Positions 8,770 to 18,355 of a stretch of 64,000 nucleotides of DNA are shown here, piece by piece. The DNA comes from Evansella caseinilytica (GTDB lineage: Bacteria; Bacillota; Bacilli; Bacillales; Salisediminibacteriaceae): the NCBI RefSeq assembly GCF_900107275.1, contig NZ_FNPI01000011.1, forward strand, positions 62,001-126,000, written 5' to 3'. The position numbers were made by a program, and so were the translations under genes. The number at the start of each line of letters is the position of its first letter. The first letter of the stretch is position 1. The notes beneath the pieces are model-generated. The model searched no databases, was not told where the DNA came from, and saw nothing but the letters and a program-made list of their open reading frames with translations.

Positions 8770-8947
8770 TCTAGTCACCTCCTGTCGATACATATTAAAG
8801 ATGTTTAAAAAGCAGGGAGACAAAAAACTTATTAAATATCTTTAATAAGTACGACAACATTATATCAAATGGCGTGCTTGCAAGCAACGCAAAGGAATAG
8901 TAGAAAAGGTGCGCAGTTTGCGATGCGGAGAGGTGGTTGAACCGGCA

Positions 8948-8956
8948 TGCTATAAT
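8948..8956 (+). promoter_or_regulatory. Extended -10 promoter
   Basis: TGCTATAAT at 8948-8956 is an extended -10 element with no good -35, placed 29 bases before the DMT permease start. Confidence 0.5.
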
Positions 8957-8984
8957 GAAAAAGGACAGCGGACGGGAGGAAAAT

Positions 8985-9890
8985 ATGAAAACATCTGTTG
9001 GGTTGTTATTAACCATTTCAATCATTGCTGTGTCTTTCGCAGCGATATTCGTAAAGTGGTCCGATGCGCCGGCCACCATTTCAAGCATGTATCGAATGTA
9101 TCTAGCCTGTCTGTTTTTATTGCCGGTCGTTTGGGTGAAAAAGGGAGAGTTTAAGAAGCTCACCAAGCAGGATTGGCTCGTGTTGATGACTGCCGGTGTT
9201 TTTTTAGCTTTACACTTTGCTTTGTGGTTCGGTTCATTAAAACTGACAACCGTTGCCAGTTCAACACTCATCCTTTCTTTACAGCCAATCGTTGCGCTGA
9301 TCGGCGGATATGTGATTTACAAAGAAAGCGTCGGCATGCTCACCTTGATCCCGATCGGCATTGCGATGACCGGCGTCGCTTTGGTTGGCTGGGGAGATTT
9401 TGCATTCGGCAGTATGTCCGCTATGATAGGAAATCTTTTATCTTTTTTAAGTGTGATTGCCGTAGTCGGTTATTTGTTTATTGGTCAAAGCAAAGTAAAG
9501 GCGATGGCTCATTGGATATACAGTTTTTGTGTTTTCTTGTTTGCCGGTATCGCATTAACCATTTATAATCTGATTGCCGGTATCCCGATCGGCGGGTACG
9601 AGATGCGGGAATGGGGGGTTTTCTTTTTATTGGCCGTCTTTCCTACCATTGCGCACGTTATATTTAACCACCTGCTAAATTACGTGAATACAACGACGAT
9701 CTCCATGAGCATTCTCGGTGAACCCGTCGGGGCGACCATTTTAGCTATCCTCTTATTGGGCGAACGCGTTAACGCCCTCCAGGTTGTGGGTGGATTCATT
9801 GTGTTATTCGGCGTCTTTTTCTTTTTAAGTCAGCAAAGCAAAACGAATAAACGGGAAAATAAACCGGAAAGTCTTGCTGATTCCGGTTGA
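8985..9890 (+). CDS. EamA/DMT superfamily permease
   Basis: A cytoplasmic-membrane transporter of about 301 residues with ten predicted hydrophobic segments and two EamA repeats. The second repeat includes AHVIFNHLLNYVNTTTISMS and the typical GEPVGATILAILLLGE. Such proteins export or import metabolites (amino acids, nucleosides, drugs); the cargo is unknown. The ATG at 8985 is preceded by GGGAGG at 6 bases. It faces the LacI gene, with a shared hairpin terminator between them. A C-terminal charged tail (KTNKRENKPES) lies in the cytosol. Confidence 0.85.
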   Translation: MKTSVGLLLTISIIAVSFAAIFVKWSDAPATISSMYRMYLACLFLLPVVWVKKGEFKKLTKQDWLVLMTAGVFLALHFALWFGSLKLTTVASSTLILSLQPIVALIGGYVIYKESVGMLTLIPIGIAMTGVALVGWGDFAFGSMSAMIGNLLSFLSVIAVVGYLFIGQSKVKAMAHWIYSFCVFLFAGIALTIYNLIAGIPIGGYEMREWGVFFLLAVFPTIAHVIFNHLLNYVNTTTISMSILGEPVGATILAILLLGERVNALQVVGGFIVLFGVFFFLSQQSKTNKRENKPESLADSG

Positions 9891-9939
9891 TCTGACGAGC
9901 GTTGTTCCATTGTTCCACTGTTCGATGGTATGGAGACGC

Positions 9940-9968
9940 AAAAAGGAGGGGGAGACCCCTTCCTTTTT
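9940..9968. terminator. Bidirectional terminator hairpin
   Basis: AAAAAGGAGGGG and CCCCTTCCTTTTT form a long stem around a GAGA loop. A-run and T-run on opposite sides allow termination of both the DMT gene (+) and the LacI gene (-). Confidence 0.85.
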
Positions 9969-9995
9969 CGACAGCTGGACTGGCTGTAACCTGTA

Positions 9996-11027
9996 TCATT
10001 GATCATGAATCGCAAGGCAAGACTTTCTTGTTGTTAATTCTGTATCAACAAGTATTTTCATTTTATCACTTTCCGTATTTTCAATCTCCTCGAGTAGCTT
10101 CTCTACAGCAAGGGCAGCGATTTTATCTTTTTTAACATGAATGGTTGTTAACTCCGGACTGATTATTTTCGCTTCGTCAATATTGTCAAAACCAATCACG
10201 GATACATCTTCCGGAACGTTTATTTTTAACTCGCTTAATGACTTAATGACGCTGATTGCCATATAGTCGCATTCACAAAATAATGCTGTTGGCAAGTTAT
10301 CCTCCAGATTTAAAATCGCCTGTTTGAATCCCTCCTGAACCGTTACATCTGTCGGTGATATTCGGAAGCGATGCTCGGGGTGGATGGTCAAATTATTTTC
10401 CGCCATGGCTTGTTGAAATCCCTTCTTCCGCATATCAAAATTGTACATTCTTGAAGTGGATTCCACATATCCAATCGTCTGATGCCCCAGATGAATGAGA
10501 TGTTCTCCGGCTTGATACCCTCCGTATACATTATTCATCACGACAAAATTGATATCTAATGTTTCATAACAAGTATCCAATACAACTAAATTCGGCTGTA
10601 GTTTTGAAATCGTTCTAATTTGAGTGTCTGTTAAATTTGTCCCCAAAAGTAATATTCCTGAAGAGCGTTGAATCTTCTCCAGGTTTTTAATTTCTTGTTC
10701 CAACGACTCGACGTTAACCGAGGAGATGATCAGCGAGTAGCCTTTAGAGGTGATGAATTGATCAATATTGTTCATTAACTCCATGAAAAAGGATTGTGAC
10801 TGGTATTGTTCCGTGATGATACCGGTATGTGTGCATGCTACGAAACGAAAGATTTTGCTTGTGTTATTGCTTTGTGTTTTTAACGTTCTCGGAATATAAC
10901 CTTCAGCCTCTGCAATGTTTAATATTTTCTCTCTTGTTTGTTGACTGACCCCGGGTTTTCCATTCAAGGCCAGGGAGACGGCGGATTTTGAAACGCCGGC
11001 CATTTTCGCAATGTCATCTATTTTCAT
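9996..11027 (-). CDS. LacI family repressor of the adjacent sugar operon
   Basis: A repressor of 343 residues. The N-terminal headpiece (IDDIAKMAGVSKSAVSLALNGKPGVSQQTREKI) is a textbook LacI helix-turn-helix, followed by a periplasmic-binding-like effector domain. It is divergent from the isomerase gene at 11347. Both promoters carry repeats of TTTAGT/ACTAAA, so it probably represses itself and the operon. From the operon content the inducer is expected to be apiose or a derivative, but that is inference. Confidence 0.85.
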   Translation of the reverse strand: MKIDDIAKMAGVSKSAVSLALNGKPGVSQQTREKILNIAEAEGYIPRTLKTQSNNTSKIFRFVACTHTGIITEQYQSQSFFMELMNNIDQFITSKGYSLIISSVNVESLEQEIKNLEKIQRSSGILLLGTNLTDTQIRTISKLQPNLVVLDTCYETLDINFVVMNNVYGGYQAGEHLIHLGHQTIGYVESTSRMYNFDMRKKGFQQAMAENNLTIHPEHRFRISPTDVTVQEGFKQAILNLEDNLPTALFCECDYMAISVIKSLSELKINVPEDVSVIGFDNIDEAKIISPELTTIHVKKDKIAALAVEKLLEEIENTESDKMKILVDTELTTRKSCLAIHDQ

Positions 11028-11091
11028 GATTATACCAAACCACCTTTATTGTAGTTGCAACGATGCTATGAGGATAAAATCGATTATTTTT

Positions 11092-11120
11092 AGTTTAGTA
11101 AAAAAGTTTAGTTATGTCAA
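11092..11120 (-). promoter_or_regulatory. LacI gene promoter with overlapping operator repeats
   Basis: On the minus strand a -35 TTGACA (11115-11120) and -10 TAAACT (11092-11097) are separated by 17 bases. AACTAAAC-type repeats lie inside the spacer and over the -10. The same motif appears at the operon promoter, which suggests autorepression. Confidence 0.65.
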
Positions 11121-11230
11121 TAACAGAAAAACCGGAGACGCCAGTGATGCCCAAACCGCTTTTAATAAATAAACGAACTAAACAAAACGATATCTTTATA
11201 TAAAATATACTTAAAATTTATATAAACTTA

Positions 11231-11317
11231 TTGACTTGTTTTCATGTTGTTGATATTATGAGATTACTAAATCGTTCTCATTTTAGTTGTTTAGTGGGTA
11301 AAATCGATAAAATTTAG
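11231..11317 (+). promoter_or_regulatory. Sugar-operon promoter and operators
   Basis: TTGACT (11231-11236), 17-base spacer, TATTAT (11254-11259). Just downstream are ACTAAA (11266-11271), TTTAGT (11282-11287), TTTAGT (11290-11295) and TTTAGTT near 11313. The inverted pair ACTAAA/TTTAGT is a candidate LacI operator placed as a roadblock after the -10. I see no convincing catabolite-repression site here. Confidence 0.65.
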
Positions 11318-11346
11318 TTCATTTCTATAAGGATGGGAGTAACGAC

Positions 11347-12783
11347 ATGGATAAATTAAAACTGGGCTTTGCTCCAACAAGAAGGTTTGTGTTTAGTAAG
11401 GAAGACGCGTACAAATACAAAGAGATAATAAAGGAGAAAATACAGCGCTTTGGATTAAATATTGAGATTGTCGATTTGGAAGGGATTAATGAAGAAGGGT
11501 TACTATTTGACCGTTCAGACGAAGCGGCTGTTATAAAGCGCTTTCGATTTGAAGAAGTTGATGCTTTATTTTTCCCGCATTGTAATTTCGGAACGGAAGA
11601 TCTTGTTGCCAAGATAGCCAAGGCTGTTGACAAGCCAGTATTAATTTGGGGACCGAGGGATGAGGCGCCGCTGGAAAACGGCATGCGGCTTCGAGATACA
11701 CAATGCGGGATGTTTGCTACAGGGAAAGTACTGCGCCGCTTTAATGTCCCTTTTACCTACATTACTAACAGCACAGTGGATTCCCAAGTATTTGAGCGAG
11801 GCTTCAAAAATTTCGTTGCCGCTGCAAATGTTGTTAAACACTTTAAGCGGCTTCGAATTCTGCAAATTTCAACGAGGCCGGCTGATTTTTGGTCGGTCAT
11901 GTGCAACGAAGGGGAGCTGCTGGAGAAATTCGGGATTCAAATTTTTCCGATGACCCTGGCTGAAATGAAACAAAGAACGTTGAAGGTTGAGAAAAATGAC
12001 AGTGCTGAATTAGATGAAGCCATTAGTTATATAAAAGCATCGCTTGATTGGACTGCGGTGAATGAAGAGCAAGTGCGGCGAATTGCCTCATTGAAGGTGG
12101 CGATGAAACAGCTTGCAGTAGAGACAGGCAGTTCAGCGATTGCGATTCAATGCTGGTCTACGCTGCAGGATATTATTGGTATTATGCCTTGCTTGGCGAA
12201 TGCGATTTTAACCGATGAACAAATGCCGGTGACCTGTGAAACCGATATACATGGCGCTATTACCTCAATAATGGCGCAGGCCGCAACGTTAAATACTGTT
12301 CCGACGTTTTTTGCGGATATTACCATCAGACACCCCGAAAATCCGAATGGGGAGCTGTTGTTTCATTGCGGAAATTTTCCAGTATCACTAAGCAAAGAAG
12401 AAAAACCAAAGCTGGAAAAACACTTTCTATTTGAAGATCACTCGCCGGGAACGCATGAGGGAGAAATCAAAGGTGGCGATATGACAATTGCCCGGTTTGA
12501 CGGGGATCACGGAGAGTATTCGATTTTTCTCGGGAAGGCGAAAGGAATGGAGGGACCGTATACAAGAGGTTCATATGTATGGATGGAAGTGAATGATTGG
12601 CCGCTTTGGGAGGAGAAATTGGTGAAGGGTCCTTATATTCACCACTCTACCGGGGTTCATGCCAATATTGTTCCGGTATTATATGAAGCCTGTCGATATA
12701 TTCCCGGGCTGACGCCGGACCCGGTTGATCCAACGGAAGCGGAAATTCAAGCCTGGCTGCGGGGCAGTGACATAAATCAATAA
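11347..12783 (+). CDS. L-fucose/L-arabinose isomerase family aldose isomerase (candidate D-apiose isomerase)
   Basis: A cytosolic, probably Mn-dependent aldose-ketose isomerase of 478 residues. It has the layout of the fucose isomerase-like superfamily: an N-terminal Rossmann-like part (DKLKLGFAPTRRFVF), a middle domain with RPADFWSVMCNEGELLEKFG, and a C-terminal domain with the conserved acid CETDIHGAITSIMAQ and a late histidine (GVHANIV). The true sugar cannot be read from the family. The operon adds a split transketolase, an FGGY kinase and a GH140-like glycosidase, which fits D-apiose to D-apulose conversion. First gene of the operon, with its own GGATGGGAG site. Confidence 0.7.
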   Translation: MDKLKLGFAPTRRFVFSKEDAYKYKEIIKEKIQRFGLNIEIVDLEGINEEGLLFDRSDEAAVIKRFRFEEVDALFFPHCNFGTEDLVAKIAKAVDKPVLIWGPRDEAPLENGMRLRDTQCGMFATGKVLRRFNVPFTYITNSTVDSQVFERGFKNFVAAANVVKHFKRLRILQISTRPADFWSVMCNEGELLEKFGIQIFPMTLAEMKQRTLKVEKNDSAELDEAISYIKASLDWTAVNEEQVRRIASLKVAMKQLAVETGSSAIAIQCWSTLQDIIGIMPCLANAILTDEQMPVTCETDIHGAITSIMAQAATLNTVPTFFADITIRHPENPNGELLFHCGNFPVSLSKEEKPKLEKHFLFEDHSPGTHEGEIKGGDMTIARFDGDHGEYSIFLGKAKGMEGPYTRGSYVWMEVNDWPLWEEKLVKGPYIHHSTGVHANIVPVLYEACRYIPGLTPDPVDPTEAEIQAWLRGSDINQ

Positions 12784-12803
12784 GGACAAACAGGAGGGCA
12801 AGG

Positions 12804-13631
12804 ATGGAAAAGATAACATTTTTGAAGCGTAAAGCGGTAGAGATCAGGAAGTCATTGATCGAAATGATTTATGAGGCTGGCACAGGACATACAGGGTCTT
12901 CGCTTTCCAATACGGACATTTTGACGGCGCTTTATTACAGCGTGATGAAGGTGGATCCCCGCAATCCGGCCTGGGAGGAGCGGGACCGTTATATTCAGAG
13001 TAAAGGGCATGCTGTTGAATCGTATTGGGCGGTATTAGCTGATAAAGGATTTTTTCCGAAAGAGGAATTAAAGACCTTCTCTTCATTTAACTCCAGATTA
13101 ATCGGTCACCCAAATAATAAGGTGCCAGGCGTTGAGATGAACACCGGCGCATTGGGACACGGTTTATCGATTTCTGTCGGCATGGCATTGGCGGCCAAGC
13201 TGGACAACAAAGCTTATCGAGTGTTTACCCTGATGGGGGATGGTGAACTGGCGGAAGGATCTGTTTGGGAAGCCGCCATGGCTGCGTCGCAGTATCAGCT
13301 AGACAACCTAATAGGAATCATTGATCGCAACAGATTACAAATTACAGGGAATACATGTGACGTGATGAATAATGAACCGCTTGATAAAAAATGGGAGAGT
13401 TTTGGCTGGGACGTTGTTGAAGTGAATGGTCACGACTTCGCTGAGCTGACGGAAGCGCTAAATGTAACAACAGCGAATGGGAAACCAACGATGGTCATCG
13501 CCAACACCATAAAAGGAAAAGGGATATCGCTGGCGGAAAATGTCGCTGGCTGGCACCATCATGTTCCAAGCAAGGAAGAATATGATTTGGCAATGAAAGA
13601 ACTGTCTGAGCAATTGGAGGTATTATCATGA
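12804..13631 (+). CDS. Split transketolase, N-terminal (ThDP-binding) subunit
   Basis: A cytosolic thiamine-diphosphate-binding subunit of 275 residues, the length of stand-alone transketolase N-halves. It carries GTGHTGSSLSNTDILTALYY, SKGHAVESYWAVL and the ThDP motif GDGELAEGSVWEA...IIDRNRLQ. It needs the C-half encoded next door, with which it overlaps by four bases (ATGA), so the subunits are translationally coupled. In known apiose pathways a split transketolase (AptA/AptB) acts on apulose 4-phosphate and glyceraldehyde 3-phosphate. The gene set here fits that role; a generic pentose-phosphate role is the alternative. Confidence 0.8.
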   Translation: MEKITFLKRKAVEIRKSLIEMIYEAGTGHTGSSLSNTDILTALYYSVMKVDPRNPAWEERDRYIQSKGHAVESYWAVLADKGFFPKEELKTFSSFNSRLIGHPNNKVPGVEMNTGALGHGLSISVGMALAAKLDNKAYRVFTLMGDGELAEGSVWEAAMAASQYQLDNLIGIIDRNRLQITGNTCDVMNNEPLDKKWESFGWDVVEVNGHDFAELTEALNVTTANGKPTMVIANTIKGKGISLAENVAGWHHHVPSKEEYDLAMKELSEQLEVLS

Positions 13632-14593
13632 AAAACACAGCACTTAAAGGGAGTTCCAAAAATAGCATTGCTAACAGGCAGGTTGTGAGCAGCACGTTAA
13701 TGGCATTGGCTTCGAAAAATAAGGATATCGTCGTTCTGACGAGCGATTCCAGAGGTTCCGCCTCTTTGGTACCCTTTGCTGAAGCGTTACCGGAGCAATT
13801 AATTGAGGTAGGCATCGCGGAACAAAATTTAGTAGGCGTTGCCGCGGGCTTGGCGGCTTCCGGGAAAAAACCGTTTGTCGCTTCGCCAGCTTGTTTCCTA
13901 AGTATGAGAAGCATCGAACAGATCAAAGTAGATATTGCGTACTCGAAAACAAATGTGAAATTAATCGGCATCAGCGGCGGAGTGAGTTACGGTGCGCTTG
14001 GGATGTCCCATCATTCCTTGCAGGATCTTGCCGTTACCAGAGCAATACCGAATTTGCATGTGATGATGCCTGCTGATCGTTTTGAAACAAAAAGAATGAT
14101 AGCGGCCTTGGTAGATTACGATACCCCCGTTTATGTTCGAATCGGTAGAAATCCTGTAGCCGACGCGTATGTAAATGATCAATACGAGTTTGAAATCGGA
14201 AAAGCGGTAACGATGAGGGACGGTCGTGATATCACGATGGTCGCTGCGGGAGAGACAGTGCGGGTGGCGCTTGATGCGGCTGAAATTCTTGAAGCGGAAA
14301 ACATTCGTTGCCGAGTGATAAATATGCACACCATTAAGCCGTTGGATGAACAAGCGGTCATCAAAGCGGCGGAGGAAACCGGAAGAATTATTACGATCGA
14401 AGAACACAGCATTTATGGCGGGCTTGGTTCCGCGGTTGCAGAAGTCATTGCTCAACATTGCCCCATTCCTGTTCAACTTCTCGGTATTCCCGATGAGCCG
14501 GCAATTACCGGTAACTCGAAAGAAGTTTTTCGACATTATGGGTTACATGCTGAAAATACGGCGAATGTTGCGAAAAAAATGATTAGTTTGTGA
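13628..14593 (+). CDS. Split transketolase, C-terminal (pyrimidine-binding) subunit
   Basis: The partner half, 321 residues. It has the pyrimidine-binding domain with the catalytic glutamate in EVGIAEQNLVGVAAGLA, a substrate-side segment GISGGVSYGALGMSHHSLQDLA, and the C-terminal transketolase domain ending in the EEHSIYGGLGSAVAEV region. It should form an alpha2-beta2 enzyme with the product of the preceding gene. Coupling by ATGA overlap and the position before a pentulose-type kinase support a dedicated catabolic transketolase, most likely for apulose 4-phosphate in view of the GH140-like gene downstream. Confidence 0.8.
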   Translation: MKNTALKGSSKNSIANRQVVSSTLMALASKNKDIVVLTSDSRGSASLVPFAEALPEQLIEVGIAEQNLVGVAAGLAASGKKPFVASPACFLSMRSIEQIKVDIAYSKTNVKLIGISGGVSYGALGMSHHSLQDLAVTRAIPNLHVMMPADRFETKRMIAALVDYDTPVYVRIGRNPVADAYVNDQYEFEIGKAVTMRDGRDITMVAAGETVRVALDAAEILEAENIRCRVINMHTIKPLDEQAVIKAAEETGRIITIEEHSIYGGLGSAVAEVIAQHCPIPVQLLGIPDEPAITGNSKEVFRHYGLHAENTANVAKKMISL

Positions 14594-14607
14594 ACGGGGG
14601 AACATCA

Positions 14608-16101
14608 ATGAATGAGGGATATATTCTTGCGATTGATCAAAGCACTTCTGGAACGAAAGCGCTGATTATTGATAACCAAGGCAGGATTATTTCAGCTAAA
14701 GCGGTCAGTCATCAGCAAATATATCCTCAATCGGGTTGGGTGGAGCACGACCCGATGGAGATTTACGAAAATGTGAAGAAGGTGATAAATGAAAGCGTTC
14801 AGACAACTGGCGATAGGACAGGGAAATGGAAAGCACTAACAATAACAAACCAGCGGGAGACTGTTGTGGTTTGGGACAAACAAACCGGTGCGCCAGTATA
14901 TAACGCGATTGTTTGGCAGTGCCGCAGAACCGCTGGAATCTGTGCCGCGCTGAAAGAGCAAGGCTGCGAAGAGAAGGTTCGCTCAAAAACCGGATTAACG
15001 ATGGACCCGTATTTTTCAGGAACGAAAGTGAAATGGATATTAGATCATGTACCAGGTGCCAGGGCAAAGGCGGAAAAGGGAGAGCTTTTACTCGGAACGA
15101 TCGATAGCTGGCTTATTTGGAAGCTGACAAAAGGAAATGTTCATGCTACCGATATTACGAATGCCAGCAGAACGCTTTTATATAACATCTATTCCTTGAG
15201 CTGGGATGACGAGTTATTGCAGCTGTTTACCATACCAAAATCAATGTTTCCAGAAGTGAAATTTTCCGATGAGATATACGGTAATGTTAAAGATGCAGCA
15301 ATCAATTTGCCTGAACTGCCGATCTCGGGGGTCGTGGGCGACTCGCAGGCGGCATTGTTCGCACAGCAGTGTTTTGAGAAAGGGATGGCGAAGGCCACCT
15401 TTGGGACAGGCACTTCCTTCATGGTTTATACAGATAAGTGGCAAACAGGGAACCGCGGTCTGGTTACCTCTGTAGCCTGGGGCTTTAACAGCAATGTCCA
15501 CTATGCTTTGGAAGGGATTATTCATACCACAGGAGACGTGATCAAGTGGATGAAAGAAGATCTGGCTTTGTTCAGTGATTTTGCGGAAGCAGAAGCGCTG
15601 GCAGAAAAGCTGGATGGTAATGACGGTGTTTATGTAGTTCCTGCCTTTGTGGGATTGGGCGCTCCTTACTGGCGTCCTGATGCGAGAGCGGCAATCGTCG
15701 GGATGAGCAGAAACACGAACCGGTCACACCTCATTCGGGCGGGACTTGAAAGCATCGTATACCAGGTAAAAGATGTCATCCAGCTTATTTATGATGACGC
15801 GGGCGTGCCTGTGAAGCAGTTAAGAGTAGACGGCGGCGCGACATCCAATGATTTTTTGCTGCGATTTCTTGCTGATATTTTACACATGGATGTAATCGTT
15901 TCCAATGTGTCAGAGCTGTCGGCTCTCGGATCGGCTTATCTTGGCGGACTTGGTATCGGCATGTGGGATTCAGTAGAAGATATAAAAAGGTTAAAGAGGA
16001 CAGGCAGAACGTTTAAACCGAAAATGAGTCAACAATCAAGAAGTAACTATTATCAAGGATGGAAGAAGGCGGTTAGTTCCGTTCTAAATATAAATATTTA
16101 A
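14608..16101 (+). CDS. FGGY-family carbohydrate kinase (candidate D-apulose kinase)
   Basis: A cytosolic sugar kinase of 497 residues in the FGGY/hexokinase-actin fold. It opens YILAIDQSTSGTKALIID (phosphate 1 motif), has the glycerol-kinase-like NQRETVVVWDKQTG and IVWQCRRT, and the adenosine-site motif VDGGATSNDFLLRFLADIL. Overall it looks like glycerol kinase, but its operon of isomerase plus transketolase argues for a ketopentose substrate. In known apiose pathways the kinase (ApsK) makes D-apulose 4-phosphate. The ATG at 14608 has GGGGGAA 7 bases upstream; the GTG at 14590 overlaps the previous gene and is less likely. A repeat element follows the stop. Confidence 0.8.
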   Translation: MNEGYILAIDQSTSGTKALIIDNQGRIISAKAVSHQQIYPQSGWVEHDPMEIYENVKKVINESVQTTGDRTGKWKALTITNQRETVVVWDKQTGAPVYNAIVWQCRRTAGICAALKEQGCEEKVRSKTGLTMDPYFSGTKVKWILDHVPGARAKAEKGELLLGTIDSWLIWKLTKGNVHATDITNASRTLLYNIYSLSWDDELLQLFTIPKSMFPEVKFSDEIYGNVKDAAINLPELPISGVVGDSQAALFAQQCFEKGMAKATFGTGTSFMVYTDKWQTGNRGLVTSVAWGFNSNVHYALEGIIHTTGDVIKWMKEDLALFSDFAEAEALAEKLDGNDGVYVVPAFVGLGAPYWRPDARAAIVGMSRNTNRSHLIRAGLESIVYQVKDVIQLIYDDAGVPVKQLRVDGGATSNDFLLRFLADILHMDVIVSNVSELSALGSAYLGGLGIGMWDSVEDIKRLKRTGRTFKPKMSQQSRSNYYQGWKKAVSSVLNINI

Positions 16102-16145
16102 CCAAAAAAATGAAGAGTGATCGTTTGGAACAAGCGATTTAAGAG

Positions 16146-16268
16146 GATGTTCAAAAAGTGCGGGAAACAGTGCCTGCAAATTTCTTCGTTGCGTTATCTC
16201 TTCTCTGCTCACGTACGTTCTGTGTACGCTGCGCTGCTCGCGATTTGTTATGTCCTCCTTTGAACACA
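16146..16268. mobile_element. Short inverted-repeat element, copy 2 (shorter, inverted)
   Basis: About 123 bp from GATGTTCAAAAAGTGCGG to TTTGAACACA, inverted relative to the copy at 7054. It retains the ACGTACG core and GAAACAG/CTGTTTCC segment of the family. No clear target duplication. It separates the kinase from the PTS gene inside the sugar operon. Confidence 0.7.
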
Positions 16269-16409
16269 GGCTTTAAAGAAACTCGCCAAGGGGGTGAAGC
16301 CCGATTAAGATGCTGAATGCCATTGTTCTTCAAAAAAATTGTATGATGATCCGTGATGTGATGTTGAAGAAAAGCTACCTAAAGCGAAAGCGATGGAGGA
16401 GGGGAAGTT

Positions 16410-18269
16410 ATGAATTATGAAAAACTTGCTCAGGAAATAGTACAAAAAGTTGGCGGGAAAGATAATGTTAACAGCGTCATCCACTGTGTCACACGCTTAA
16501 GGTTCAAGTTAAAGAATGAGTCTTTGGCGGATGTTGAAGGGATTAAAAATCTTTCCGATGTGATGACGGTTGTTATAAGTGGTGGTCAATTCCAGGTAGT
16601 TATTGGAGATGAGGTAGGAAAAGTATTTGCGGAAGTCATCAAGCAGACTGGAAATGCGAACAATGAGGCAGCGGATGATTCGACAAAAGATAAAGGGAGT
16701 TTATTCCATCGATTTATCACAATTATTTCCGGGATTTTTATGCCTATTTTAGGAGTAATGGCAGCTTCCGGTATATTAAAAGGGTTTTTGACTGCGGCAG
16801 TTGTGCTTGGATGGATGACGGAAGACATGGGCGGCTATCAGGTTTTATTTGTAACCGCTGACGCTATGTTTTACTTTTTACCGATTATTTTAGGTTTTTC
16901 AGCAGGAAAAACCTTTAACACCAATTCTTATTTAACCGCTACCATAGGCGCGGCGCTGGTATATCCGACAATGGTAGAATTATATAATGCGGGTGGAAGT
17001 CTCACATTTTTTCAAATACCAGTCGTGTTAATGAGTTATGTGCAATCAGTTATTCCGATTATTATCGCGGCGTTTTTTACAGCAAAACTGGAGAAACTGC
17101 TATTAAGAATCATACCGAAGGTTTTACAATTAATTTTTGTTCCAGCAACGCTGCTCGTCGTTGTCGTTCCTATGTCCTTTTTAATGATTGGTCCAGTTTC
17201 AGTATATGCAAGTTCCTTATTGGCTGATGGCGCGATGTGGCTCTATTCTTTAAGTCCGGCAGTAACGGGCTTTTTCCTGGCAGGCGTTTGGCAGTTAGCC
17301 GTTATGTTTGGGCTTCACTGGGGATTTATCCCGATTTTTATTAATAACATTACGACCATTGGATATGATTCCATTAATGCGTTGTTATATTGTACCGTCT
17401 TTGCTCAGACTGGTGCCGCTTTAGCTGTTGCAATAAAAGCAAAACAAGCAAAATTGAAGACGATTTCAACATCAGCAACCGTATCAGGTTTCCTGGGGAT
17501 CACCGAACCAGCCATCTATGGTGTGAACATACCGCTTAAACGACCGTTTATTATGGCGTCAATCGGTGCGGCGTTCGGAGGCGCTACCGCCGGGTTCTTT
17601 AATGCCAAAATGTATGGCGGTTTCGCCTCAGGTGGGGTATTTGGTATTCCAATGTTTATTAGTCCGGAGGGGCTAAGCTGGGAGTTCTATGGTTTCGTTC
17701 TCTCATTAGCTATAGCATTTTCGTTAGCAGTTCTTTTAACTTACTTTTTAGGATATAAAAGTGATTTGCCGATGGAACAAAAAGAAGAGGTTAACAAAAC
17801 ACAGGTTGATAAAGTAGATGAAAGACTGAACAGTCCGCTTAAAGGAGAATTGGTCAAATTAAAAGAAGTACCGGATGAAGTGTTTTCAAGCGGTATGATG
17901 GGGCAAGGGTTCGCGATTATCCCTGAAGATGGAAAGGTGTATGCTCCTTTTGATGGAACGGTGATGAATGTATTTGAAACCAAGCATGCAATTGGTTTCA
18001 TTTCATCAAAGGGTGCGGAAGTCTTAATTCATATTGGTTTGGATACGGTTCATTTGAAGGGAGAATGCTTCAATATTTTTGTTTCAGAAAAACAAGCGGT
18101 GAAAAAGGGAGATCTAATCGGAGAGTTTGATTTGGAGGGGATCATTGAAAAAGGTTATAATCCGATTACACCTGTTGTTATTACGAACGCCAATGAATTT
18201 ACAGATATTTCAATAAAACATACGAAAAAAATGGTGAGCAAGGATGACGTTGTATCGGAAGTGAAATAA
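16410..18269 (+). CDS. PTS beta-glucoside-type EIIBCA
   Basis: A membrane sugar transporter-kinase of 619 residues in the order EIIB-EIIC-EIIA. The EIIB phosphocysteine is C26 in SVIHCVTRLRFKLK. EIIC spans about residues 100-450 with hydrophobic segments and the substrate-side motif GITEPAIYGVN. EIIA follows a charged linker and has the histidine pair H526 (ETKHAIGF) and H541 (VLIHIGLDTVHLKGE); H541 should be the phospho-acceptor. The family imports and phosphorylates beta-glucosides or disaccharides. Located between the kinase and the GH140-like gene, it probably feeds this pathway; an apiosyl-glucose disaccharide would suit. A strong GGAGGAGGGG site precedes the ATG. Confidence 0.85.
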   Translation: MNYEKLAQEIVQKVGGKDNVNSVIHCVTRLRFKLKNESLADVEGIKNLSDVMTVVISGGQFQVVIGDEVGKVFAEVIKQTGNANNEAADDSTKDKGSLFHRFITIISGIFMPILGVMAASGILKGFLTAAVVLGWMTEDMGGYQVLFVTADAMFYFLPIILGFSAGKTFNTNSYLTATIGAALVYPTMVELYNAGGSLTFFQIPVVLMSYVQSVIPIIIAAFFTAKLEKLLLRIIPKVLQLIFVPATLLVVVVPMSFLMIGPVSVYASSLLADGAMWLYSLSPAVTGFFLAGVWQLAVMFGLHWGFIPIFINNITTIGYDSINALLYCTVFAQTGAALAVAIKAKQAKLKTISTSATVSGFLGITEPAIYGVNIPLKRPFIMASIGAAFGGATAGFFNAKMYGGFASGGVFGIPMFISPEGLSWEFYGFVLSLAIAFSLAVLLTYFLGYKSDLPMEQKEEVNKTQVDKVDERLNSPLKGELVKLKEVPDEVFSSGMMGQGFAIIPEDGKVYAPFDGTVMNVFETKHAIGFISSKGAEVLIHIGLDTVHLKGECFNIFVSEKQAVKKGDLIGEFDLEGIIEKGYNPITPVVITNANEFTDISIKHTKKMVSKDDVVSEVK

Positions 18270-18355
18270 CTTGGCTTTCGGAAGGTAGAACAACTCTGGA
18301 GAGGAGGCAGAATGGCTGTTTTCTCTCCTGCATCTTACATTGGGAGTGAACTTCT

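Noticed and set aside
16151-16333. Small minus-strand frame within the element at 16146
   Set aside because: It is made of repeat-element sequence that occurs in other places without keeping the frame.
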